NCBI RefSeq assembly: GCF_001949145.1 | Contig: NW_019091758.1 | Span: 1 to 19,834 of the forward strand | Direction: 5' to 3' | DNA length: 19,834 bases | From: Acanthaster planci | Taxonomy: Eukaryota; Echinodermata; Asteroidea; Valvatida; Acanthasteridae | Shown here: in pieces, positions 12,801 to 18,706 of the stretch | Position numbering within the stretch: position 1 is the stretch's first letter | How the letters are laid out: the number at the start of each line of letters is the position of its first letter | Program-made: the position numbers and the translations under genes | Notes under the pieces: generated by a model | Databases searched by the model: none | What the model saw: only the letters and a program-made list of their open reading frames with translations | What the model was told of the DNA's origin: nothing

Positions 12801-15800
12801 ACTGTCGTCCAACATGAACAGTCACTCGAAAACACAGCAATTGGACACAAGCACACGCACGGAACTTCTACCGTGCCCGGTCCACTGGACCATTCTCCAT
12901 CCGACAAGGCGTGGAATTTCGCCCAAGAATTAGAGCACAGAAATTAACCCAAATTACCAGTGTTCCATTTCTTCTCCTGGCTGACCAGGTCCTGATAACA
13001 TAGCAGGAGATGGGGACTAAGACGGAAATATCGGCCGTCCTCAGACGTGAACTGGTTCACCGTGGCATCGTCAGACAGCAACACGCCCAACTATGTTACA
13101 AACAAAAAAGGACCAAATAATACTTTTCAAAACAAATTCTTTTTACTGAACAAAGTTTACGTAACTACACTGTTGTGGTATTTTTTCAGGAAAGAATTTT
13201 AAGAAAAAGAGAGAAAAAATAGTTTTTCCTTTACAATGAATTTTCATTTAGGATTTCCTGAAACAGTCCTCTTCATTCTACTGCAAACAGCCATAAGCCC
13301 TACAAAAAAAAATGTAAAGATGGAAAAACCTTGTGTGGACCTGGGCAGGTCCTCACTACCTACACTACAGGCACTGCTTTTGTTCTCATGTCCTCTAAAG
13401 GAATAAAGCACTTGTCCAGGTAGGCAGCTGATGAGGCTCTAACCTGATGATCCTTGTCAAAGAGCGGCCGTTGGCTCTCCGTTCCCTCAAAACCCTCGGG
13501 GAGCTGGTACTCCACAGCTTCGCTGGCTGGTGGCTCGACCACAAGGAGCTCAGTCCGAGGAAAGGTGACTGTGATGGCCGTCATGCCTGCCTGCTTCTTG
13601 GCAGCGACGAAGATGTGATCACCTGGTCAGGGTAGATGTGAGTTTTAACGAGGTTTAACAAGACTATAGACTTGACCTGGTATCAAACATATATGAGAAC
13701 ATACAAGCAACACCTTTGAATGCTTCAAAGATCACACCGCACTGGCAAAAATCTGGGCCAAAAATCAACATAGAACTAGTCATCGACTTTAACTATCAGC
13801 ATCAACATTTGCTGGTAAACCTGTTTTGGATAAGCGGAGATGTTCTGAACAGATTAAAGTCAAAGTTCTTATATCAGCTCCATCAACAAACACACCCAAG
13901 TTCTGCAGGTGTTCACTTTAACTCCGCAAACTTTAGTGTATTAACAATTACAGGACTGTAAAGGGAATAAAGTTGAAATCTGGAGTATCTCTAGGAAGAA
14001 GAGAAATAATGCGGCCCATTCAAAGCAAATAATCAAGAGCATTTTTCTCGACAACTTTAGAATGCTAACCGTTGTGTTCAACGTAGTCGGCTGCTGCACA
14101 GGTTGCAAGTCCTGCTAGGCGACTGAACTTGGAAGTGTCTCCGTCCGACAACGAAAGCTTTGCAGCACGTCCCTCATAGTGCAGGGAACCAGCTGGCTGG
14201 TCCCCATCAGTGTATGTGCTGCCCTCATGAGCCTCGTCCCAGGCCTCCAACACTAACAATTTCACTGGAAGACAAGAGGGAGGATGCAGAAGACTCAAAG
14301 AGTGCTATATAATGGGCTCATGGCGAGGAGCAAGACAGTAAGATACTTGCAATTGTTGAAAATTTGTATTCAGGACAACTTTCATTAACCACTTCCTGCC
14401 GGGGACTCCGGAATCAGAGACGTATGCTTTATAAGCTTGGCCGGGGTCTCCGAACTCGGACAAAGGAAACAGGGCCGTGTAAAAAAACTGTACTCCAAAC
14501 AAAAGACCAGGCTGCTGAGCATTGGCAACATTTTTCACTCTCAAAAGTGGTGATAATCCAGCCTTGTTTTAAAACCGTATACCAGGGTTTGGGGCATTTA
14601 GGTCAGCAGTGCACTGAGCCAGGTTCGTGGACAAAAGAAAGCTACATAACACCGCACAATCTGGGCTCTTTTTACAAGGCTGCAGGCCTGGCTGAAATAC
14701 TCAGGCATCAATGAAGGTCCCCTGTCAACTTAGAGTAGTGCCTAAAGATTACTTCGTGTGGCTATAAACATCCATTAAATGAAATGATGAATTTTTGAAG
14801 AATTTTGAAAATGGAAAAAATGATAATTATGCCGGCCCAGCATCATCAACATTGAAAAATGCCCGGGCATGAAGTGGTTAAAGGAACTTTTGGGTGAGTC
14901 AATGCCACACCCAAGATTGTCAATGCAGGGAGGGGGGGCTAAGACTGGAATAATCCCAAAATAACTCATGATGTGCATGAAAAAAACTTGAGCTATTTGC
15001 AGGGAGTGCTGATCAGTTAATGAACGAAAATGAAAACTGCAATGAACTCAAGGGAAAGATTACGATACCTCCTGGCCACTCAATGCTGACAAGTTTTCCC
15101 AGGGTCTTCAGAGTTGCCATCAACCTTGCACTCATGGTCCGATCGGCACATCTGGTAAAAAAAAAAGAGGAAACACTGAGGTTATTTACTAACACTCTTT
15201 ACGGCAAAGTCATATGGGGTTCAACATAGATCTTGAAAAATAGTTTGCGGTGCCCGCTGCTACATTTGACTTGGGCCGGCCAGCCCACCCCAGCAAGCTC
15301 AATGGTAGAGTGGTTAACACGTCTGCACTAGTAAGCAGGTCGTGGGTTAGAGTCCTACCCGAGTTAGCTTATGAATGTTTTTCACGAGCTCTCGGACCAG
15401 ACAGGCACTGAGAATTCAGTGTTTATGAATATACGTCGGGTAAAGGGCAAAACCCGTAATGAAAATTAACATCCCCCGACGCAAAGTACATCTTGAAAAA
15501 AAAAGGTTCACTGATATTTAAGCTGGATTTCGAAATCTGCATCTGTGTCAAGACATTGCGGGGGGAGGGGGGAATATTCGGAGTATAGTGCCTGATCGGG
15601 CACTATACTTAAAATATTTGACTGGTTACAGCACCCCCTGCAGGTCATGAATTACAAAACCTTGAAAGGTTCCTTTTCTTACCTCACTTTTTGGACAGAG
15701 GGGTATTATAAAGCACTTGGATAATTCAGTCCCTATAGTGTACACCATACATCTCCGGCCAGTGAGTGACCAGAGAAGGGTCCTAATTGACCTCGAGAAA

Positions 15801-17851
15801 TAGGTCCCTCTTCTGGTCAGCCCCCCAGGGTTCATAAACACCACTGGTGACCTCATCACCAACTCTACAAACCACTAAATATTTTGCAACTATCAACCCA
15901 CTCGGTAGCATACTTTGAAATTTTTCTCCAGCACGAGCCTACTCAACCAACAACAATATTAAAGAAGAATATAAAATGCTGTTAAATGTTGGTGGGTAAA
16001 TTTAATCACAGCCGGATGATTTTGACAAGAGCGAGATTTGCAAGTTTCACATCTGGTGCTTGACGACAGTTCAAGTGCACCTTATTTTCTGACTTCAGCT
16101 TTCTTCTGGCTCATCTCATGCTCAAAGATGTTTCTTCCACACACGTCACGCACATGCTTCTGAAATGTAAAATCTTCCAAAAGTTAGCTTCATATCAGAC
16201 ACCTTGAAGCTCCACTGAAGTCGAGCTTCTCCACTCTGAGCTCAACAATTCTGAAGGGGAAGCAGCCTCAAACCAATCCTGGAGACAAATTTCTGAAAAC
16301 CCCGGTCAAAATAATAAGCTAAAATAAAACAGACCACGGGCTATACCTGCAGCAAATCTAGTTTCTCCGTCAAATGATAAACTTTCAGCAAAAGGGCTCA
16401 GAAAATGCTACGGCCTACCTGCTGTTTAAGGCGAACCCCTTCATGTGTGCCGTGCAGTCTACACAGCTCCTGTCCTCAACTCCACACCAAGCGGCCGATC
16501 TCTCTTCATTCTCAAAAGCTATCAGAGTACCAGGATACTGCACCAAACTGAGAAGCAACGAATAGGAAAGAATCAAACTTTCCCACAATTTCATAACAAT
16601 CACGGCCAAAACTGTATAGATTGTTGATACCAATAACTGAACACAGCCTGAGGTGGTACATGTATGTAATGGAATAGACCATTAATTCATGTGACCTATA
16701 GTGGGTACAACCCTATTGCAACGTGCGTTTTGAGTGTTATTTTCACACAATAAAACGAAGTTATGGTATAGTGCCCAACAAATCAGTAGTCTGAGTACGG
16801 TACCTACCGTCGGCTTTATTTTTGGTAAATGATACTTATGAAACACTTTGCTGTTGGTGGACGCCGAGTTTGTTGGTAATTATTACCTGCTACAGGTCAC
16901 GTGACAAATAGTGGTCACAAACGATCTATCCAGCACTAGTGCAGGACAGTCATTCCATACAACAATACGTCCTCATTTCTTCGGTGAAAGCTAGTGAACA
17001 AATCGGTTGAGAGATTTCTAACATAAGGCTCTCTCCGGCTACAACCAAAAATGTGCCAGGGTTGTGGACCTGACACTGACCGAGTCCCTGACACATTTCA
17101 GAGCCGGAAAAGAAACTTAAAATGACTTCACCTCAAGCACTTACAATTGGAAAGCCATGCTGGAAACAAGCAGCGAGTTTAGTTTCAAATCCGTACGCTA
17201 CCCACCTTGCAAAATCCACGGTGTCGTTCCTGGTGATGGGGCGGTGGATTTTACCCACAGAGCCATCCGCGTTGACGGCACCAGGGGGGAAAACTGCACC
17301 ACTGGACAGGGATGCATTGGAAAGGCAAATCGGAACCCTGGGTGGGTCTGAGCAGAAAACAAAGAAAATCCATGCATTATCATGTGAGAAACTGAAGGCC
17401 AAAAGCTGCTGCACAAGAAACAATGGCCACAAAGCTAAGTTTACACAAGAAAGCTTAAGTCTTGTCACTTCTGAAAAGATTGCGTTACCATTACAACTAT
17501 GAATGTCATGCCTTAACAGGAGGCGGAAAGATCTGAACTCGGCAGCATTTGAGATACGAAATGCAGTGCATGGCGTGTATCTTGAGAAACCTCAAAGCAA
17601 ATGTGCACTAGGACTTCCAGGACTTCATCACTTCCAGTCTTAAGAGTCAGACTTAGTTCTCTCGAAGACTGGTGAAAGCAAGGCGTACCATAGGCAAAGT
17701 CGATGCTGTTCCACGCCCGCTGACTGACTTCGGCTTGGCTGAGCGAGGCCGTCGGATCAGCATCGAAGAGCGGACCTTCTTCCTCTCGGCCTTGGATGCG
17801 GATTTCCAGGCTCTGTCCAAACAGGACAATCCCAATGTCTTGGTTGCTGAC
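3786..17851 (-). CDS. Uncharacterised Hedgehog-signal-domain-like secreted protein (14 exons, 5' end missing)
   Basis: Span of the spliced gene; exons are listed separately. Joined exons give 732 codons plus stop, and all 13 junctions agree in phase. Numbering starts at the first supported exon. Residues 102-205 match the Hedgehog N-terminal domain: RCADR, then WPGVKL (127-132), E136..WDE (138-140), SLHYEGRA (156-163), and DHIF (196-199). Compared with the Hedgehog zinc site, the first His is kept (H158), the Asp becomes K165 and the last His becomes F199, so zinc binding is doubtful. A weaker second copy spans about 275-388 (G299-K-I-K-V-L-Q-G, YGSPILGQGMEL, DSVFIDMR). Residues about 430-566 carry several Cys, including C509, C513, C516, C529, C562 and C566. 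The tail is basic. Sequons NAS, NDT and NVT fit passage through the secretory pathway. No Hint/Hog autoprocessing domain is present. The family resemblance is clear for the first domain; the role (ligand, binding protein or other) is unknown. Confidence 0.85.
3887..4797 (-). other. Intron M-N
   Basis: A 911-nt intron between the last two coding exons. Open frames on the minus strand here (around 4191-4388 and 4453-4698) show no family resemblance, and using them would break the phase-matched M-N join. No repeat was recognised. Confidence 0.6.
4798..4975 (-). CDS. Exon M, residues 641-700
   Basis: The acceptor is ctttccgtctcag and the donor CAG/gtaaac, one base into a codon. It encodes VAMLYNKNVTQVRFYATPLN, an NVT glycosylation sequon, then a region with WTNGGCLDHSRTFLPPYG. 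A longer open frame overlaps it on the same strand in another phase, but only this frame joins exons L and N. Confidence 0.88.
4976..6080 (-). other. Intron L-M
   Basis: A 1,105-nt intron. It contains the longest uninterrupted frame of the window on the minus strand (5463 down through 4948). That frame ends inside exon M in a different phase and has no recognisable motif. No repeat was recognised. Confidence 0.6.
6081..6271 (-). CDS. Exon L, residues 577-640
   Basis: The acceptor is ttgtctttccaacag and the donor CTGAAG/gtgggt. It encodes VPTVEKLYRPDPNRSIKERL, NPLPVYELMQKLYAIHASGI and LTVWVKDVAELNILQEPLK. The mix of predicted helix and strand suggests a folded domain without recognisable motifs and without Cys. 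Confidence 0.9.
6310..7137. repeat. 59-bp minisatellite inside intron K-L
   Basis: Twelve units begin at 6432 and every 59 bp to 7081, each starting CATTCTTGAGTTAATTTACT. A matching unit precedes them at 6373, with a diverged 63-bp unit at 6310-6372. Within each unit TGAGT and ACTCA form a short inverted repeat around TTAATTT-type sequence. Variants (CATAGTGCCTGTGAC and CACAGTGCCTGTAAC) recur with a three-unit spacing at the right end. The array fills most of the intron 6272-7248. Confidence 0.97.
7249..7422 (-). CDS. Exon K, residues 519-577
   Basis: The acceptor is ccaatcag and the donor ATGG/gtgagt. It encodes EFYSKKVENCNNFLHWVPFG, a charged middle, and ELKIAACRRHCIDKTPLF. It contributes C529, C562 and C566. 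No known domain is recognised. The 3' neighbouring intron holds the minisatellite. Confidence 0.88.
7423..7836 (-). other. Intron J-K
   Basis: A 414-nt intron with strongly C-rich runs on the plus strand (7640-7660 and 7765-7835), that is, a G-rich minus strand. It contains no repeat family I recognise. Confidence 0.6.
7837..7945 (-). CDS. Exon J, residues 483-519
   Basis: The acceptor (ccggtattatag) has a weak pyrimidine tract; the donor is GAAG/gtgagg. It encodes VERIWKEVTRKHLLHNVGEV and then RAALEGCVGACSTCKE with a C-x3-C-x2-C cluster (C509, C513, C516). Its 109-nt length keeps phase with both neighbours. Confidence 0.82.
7984..8190. repeat. Imperfect tandem duplication, about 103-110 bp
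   Basis: TGTGACTGTGGTTCAG at 7984 recurs as TGTGACCGTGGTTCAG at 8087. GAAATGGTAAGAACAA near 8043 recurs near 8153, followed in both by TTCATGA.GTGACAGA. The two copies differ by scattered substitutions and a small insertion. They lie in intron I-J. Confidence 0.85.
8227..8262. repeat. Short 17-bp tandem repeat
   Basis: ACCTTCATGACAGAGGA occurs twice in direct succession, just downstream of the 103-110 bp duplication. It is a minor intronic slippage product. Confidence 0.75.
9434..9621 (-). CDS. Exon I, residues 420-482
   Basis: The acceptor is tggttcatcacag and the donor CAG/gtaatg in phase 0. It encodes GRIVDPNDPMLACSTSYQPK, a Ser/Ala/Asp-rich stretch, then KCVPRENTPFCMRTAQHR. It has three Cys (about 433, 463 and 472). 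No known domain is recognised; disulfide bonding is likely if the protein is secreted. Confidence 0.85.
9622..10577 (-). other. Intron H-I
   Basis: A 956-nt intron carrying SINE copy 1. The remainder is AT-rich with no recognised element. Confidence 0.6.
9938..10171 (+). mobile_element. tRNA-derived SINE, copy 1
   Basis: The tRNA-like head has an A-box-like sequence near 9997-10010 and a B-box GGTTCAAGTCC at 10044-10054. The body downstream shares blocks with copy 2: CGGCC..GGC....CCC...CAAGCT before the A-box, then CAGTGTT, AATATACGTC, AGGGCAAAA and CGCAAAG at the end. Imperfect target duplications flank it: aaatttat at 9930-9937 and aaattatat at 10172-10180. Its length of about 234 bp is close to copy 2. 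It lies antisense in intron H-I. Confidence 0.75.
10578..10715 (-). CDS. Exon H, end of second domain copy, residues 374-420
   Basis: The acceptor is catgtgctag and the donor GTGG/gtgagt. It encodes GLYEDSVFIDMRKTFHTW and an acidic stretch GPGETEEDFKNEQGRW. DSVFIDMR aligns with DHIFVAAK of the first copy. It is followed by a likely boundary into the cysteine-containing region. Confidence 0.87.
10716..12020 (-). other. Intron G-H
   Basis: A 1,305-nt AT-rich intron. The stretch 11150-11600 has a more even composition and could be an old transposon fragment, but I found no terminal repeats or coding remnant. Confidence 0.55.
12021..12245 (-). CDS. Exon G, core of second domain copy, residues 299-374
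   Basis: The acceptor is ccatttcag and the donor ATCG/gtgagt. It encodes GAKIKVLQGFMTKTEHNNIN, PRYGSPILGQGMELTYDPE, and a helix ERLMRHAITLCGPSFVEAGF. The SLHYEGRA-type motif of the first copy becomes SPILGQGMEL, without the metal-binding His or Asp. It is the largest exon of the gene and noticeably GC-richer than its introns. Confidence 0.9.
12246..12957 (-). other. Intron F-G
   Basis: A 712-nt intron. A plus-strand open frame at 12679-12933 has no family resemblance. No repeats were recognised. Confidence 0.55.
12958..13090 (-). CDS. Exon F, start of second domain copy, residues 255-299
   Basis: The acceptor is ttgtaacatag and the donor ACTG/gtaatt. It encodes LGVLLSDDATVNQFTSEDGR then YFRLSPHLLLCYQDLV and KKWNT. 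The helix YFRL..LLLCYQDL followed by W and then GAKIKVL in the next exon parallels the CADR..LMATLKTL..WPGVKLLVL arrangement of the first domain. Confidence 0.88.
13091..13443 (-). other. Intron E-F
   Basis: A 353-nt A/T-rich intron with no recognisable element. Confidence 0.6.
13444..13622 (-). CDS. Exon E, end of Hedgehog-like domain and linker, residues 195-254
   Basis: The acceptor is ccctgaccag and the donor ends CAG/gttaga in phase 0. It begins DHIFVAAKKQAG, aligning with the AHIHCSVKAEN strand of Hedgehog, in which the second His is a zinc ligand; here that position is F199. The remainder (FPRTELLVVEPPAS, then an acidic stretch) looks like a linker to the second domain. Confidence 0.9.
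13623..14069 (-). other. Intron D-E
   Basis: A 447-nt intron that interrupts the Hedgehog-like domain between its last helix and the HIF strand. It contains no recognised element. Confidence 0.6.
14070..14264 (-). CDS. Exon D, core of Hedgehog-like domain, residues 130-195
   Basis: The acceptor is gtcttccag and the donor AACG/gttagc. It encodes VKLLVLEAWDEAHEG, then SLHYEGRAAKLSLSDGD and SKFSRLAGLATCAAADYVEHN. Hedgehog proteins have VKL.V.EGWDE and SLHYEGRAVDI.TSDRD..KYG.LARLAVEAGFDWVYYE at the same spacing, apart from a few extra residues between the first two motifs. H158 is kept at a zinc-ligand position, while the Asp ligand is replaced by K165. Confidence 0.92.
14265..15068 (-). other. 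Intron C-D
   Basis: An 804-nt intron interrupting the Hedgehog-like domain between WPG and VKL. About 60 percent of it is the piggyBac-like element. Confidence 0.65.
14385..14881. mobile_element. Non-autonomous piggyBac-like element (MITE)
   Basis: TTAA at 14385-14388 and at 14878-14881 flank a 489-bp body. The inner ends are inverted repeats: CCACTTCCTGCCGGGG at the left and, read from the right, CCACTTCATGCCCGGG. TTAA duplication with CC-starting ends is the hallmark of piggyBac elements. A direct repeat GCCGGGG.CTCCG.A.TC occurs twice near the left end. No transposase coding is visible, so it would need a partner element. It sits in intron C-D. Confidence 0.82.
15069..15151 (-). CDS. Exon C, start of Hedgehog-like domain, residues 102-130
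   Basis: A long poly-T tract and accag acceptor precede A TGT GCC; the donor is GGAG/gtatcg. It encodes (R)CADRTMSARLMATLKTLG and ends in SIEWPG. This lines up with the RCKDRLN..A...WPG helix segment of Hedgehog proteins. The intron entering this exon splits the Arg codon of RC, very close to the first intron of vertebrate Hedgehog genes. Confidence 0.9.
15241..15489 (+). mobile_element. tRNA-derived SINE, copy 2 (intact ends)
   Basis: An 11-bp perfect target duplication, ATCTTGAAAAA, occurs at 15230-15240 and 15490-15500. The head has an A-box-like AAGCTCAATGG at 15295-15305 and a B-box-like GGTTAGAGTCC at 15345-15355. The 3' part carries CAGTGTT, AATATACGTC and a 7-bp hairpin (CGTCGGG with CCCGACG), ending in GCAAAGTAC without a poly-A tail. 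It shares its layout with copy 1 and lies antisense in intron B-C. Confidence 0.85.
15582..15609. repeat. Perfect 11-bp hairpin
   Basis: AGTATAGTGCC, a 6-nt loop (tgatcg) and GGCACTATACT. It is preceded by a G-rich run (15560-15572). It is intronic and palindromic, with no assigned role. Confidence 0.85.
17027..17112. repeat. Long imperfect hairpin in intron B-C
   Basis: AAATGTGCCAGGG at 17049-17061 pairs with CCCTGACACATTT at 17086-17098 with one mismatch. Outside it, CTCTCCGGCT pairs with AGCCGGAAAAG. The loop is 24 nt. The overall size of about 86 nt is in the range of a pre-miRNA, but the asymmetric internal loop argues against a typical one. Confidence 0.55.
17206..17347 (-). CDS. Exon B, residues 55-102
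   Basis: The acceptor is ttctgctcag and the donor GCAAG/gtgggt. It encodes DPPRVPICLSNASLSSGAV through RNDTVDFA and two bases of the Arg that starts the Hedgehog-like core. It holds two N-glycosylation sequons (NAS and NDT), consistent with a secreted protein. Confidence 0.85.
17348..17688 (-). other. Intron A-B
   Basis: A 341-nt intron with no recognised element. Confidence 0.6.
17689..17851 (-). CDS. Exon A (first supported exon), residues 1-55
   Basis: The acceptor reads ttgttgttttcaacag before GTC AGC AAC, and the donor TATG/gtacgc leaves one base. It encodes VSNQDIGIVLFGQSLEI and a charged stretch RIQGREEE, ending in WNSIDFAY. It enters in phase 0, so at least one upstream exon with the start codon and signal peptide is missing. 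No domain is assigned to this part; in Hedgehog proteins the segment before the core is also poorly conserved. The alternative reading frames are interrupted. Confidence 0.8.
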
Positions 17852-18419
17852 CTGTTGAAAACAACAATGTCACTGTCACTATTCCTTGATCAACTGAGTA
17901 TGATATAACCCTCCCCTTCTCCTTTATATGTTTGCTGTAGTGAAATTGACATTTCAGGCAGCTTAATATATAAACCTATACATAATTTTAAGTCCCATAG
18001 TGTGAAATTTTGTACCCCAAAATAGAACGAAGTCTTATACCTGTCATTCGGGGACTTCCAACTACAAACCTCTCCGGTTCGTAAGTGTGATGTCACTTCA
18101 GTTTAAACCGTGCCCACTGCACATGCACTGCACATAGAGTACAAACAAGCATTGATTGCCGTTTACATGGAACCTTTGAACTGGAAGTTAATGCACAACT
18201 TCAGCGATTGTCCGACGAGAGCCTGCAAATCTCGGCACATCCGCCTTTGTGACGAAGTCACTTATGAACCCGATACTCATCTACACTGCCATCTACATGG
18301 AGGCAAATGGGAGGCAATGTTGCATGCTGAAAACGTACGCTGTACCGTAGGTGGGTTCCACCAACCAGCATGTTGATTACCAGGTTAAGTTTTTTTTTCC
18401 TCTCTTCAATTGACCCTAA
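17852..18419. other. Probable intron upstream of exon A
   Basis: Sequence between the first supported exon and the candidate upstream exon block. A plus-strand open frame at 18110-18376 has no family resemblance. No repeat family was recognised. Confidence 0.4.
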
Positions 18420-18706
18420 CCCTAGCAGGTGCAGCAAAGCAAGGCAGCTGTAGAAGTCCGGTGTATTCTGTACCACTGGGCAGTCAACGTCAGCCAAACA
18501 AACCGCCTGTGTGGAGACAATGGGAGTTGGTGCCATCCAACGACGCCACTTTGGAATTCCATGGTGGCTGGTGCCACGGACTCGCCTGGCTGCTTGGCTT
18601 TATTAGCAAGAGCTGACTTGCTGGACTCTTTTCGCACTGGGCAGGCAAACCGCTTCGACAAATGGTGCAGACTGGAGCGTCTGCCTGGGTTTCTGGCCAA
18701 ATTATC
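18420..18706 (-). other. Candidate upstream exon region of the Hedgehog-like gene
   Basis: A GC-richer block compared with its surroundings. Minus-strand acceptor-like sites are at ccctaaccttccag (before 18706) and ccattgtctccacacag (before 18506). One frame from 18705 stays open about 70 codons with several Cys and Trp (CTICRSGLPAQCEK). Another from 18506 reads AVCLADVDCPV up to a GTG/gtacag donor that would join exon A in phase. These two cannot both be right, and no signal peptide was identified, so no exon boundaries are asserted. Confidence 0.35.

Larger units (their letters stand above)
15152..17205 (-). other. Intron B-C
   Basis: A 2,054-nt intron, the longest supported one, just before the Hedgehog-like core. 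It holds SINE copy 2, the 11-bp hairpin and the long hairpin. A pair of weakly similar inverted ends near 16668 and 16925 might mark another small element. The exon-like block at 16090-16158 is discussed among the rejected items. Confidence 0.6.

Noticed and set aside
15290-15370. Possible tRNA gene
   Set aside because: A and B box sequences are present but the cloverleaf is degenerate, it is embedded in a longer element with target duplications, and a related copy exists at about 9990-10070. It is a SINE head.
16090-16158. Exon-like minus-strand block with acceptor tttcag reading KHVRDVCGRNIFEHEMSQKK and a nearby gtgcac donor
   Set aside because: In its only long open frame it ends in TAA before the donor, and inserted between exons B and C it would create a premature stop. 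Exons B and C join directly in phase to give RCADR, so it is at best a rare or poison exon.
18110-18376. Plus-strand open frame of 88 codons with many His and Cys
   Set aside because: No family resemblance and no splice or expression evidence. It lies in the presumed intron upstream of exon A.
18413-18425. Telomere-like CCCTAACCCT
   Set aside because: Only about two units occur, too few to mean a telomeric insertion.
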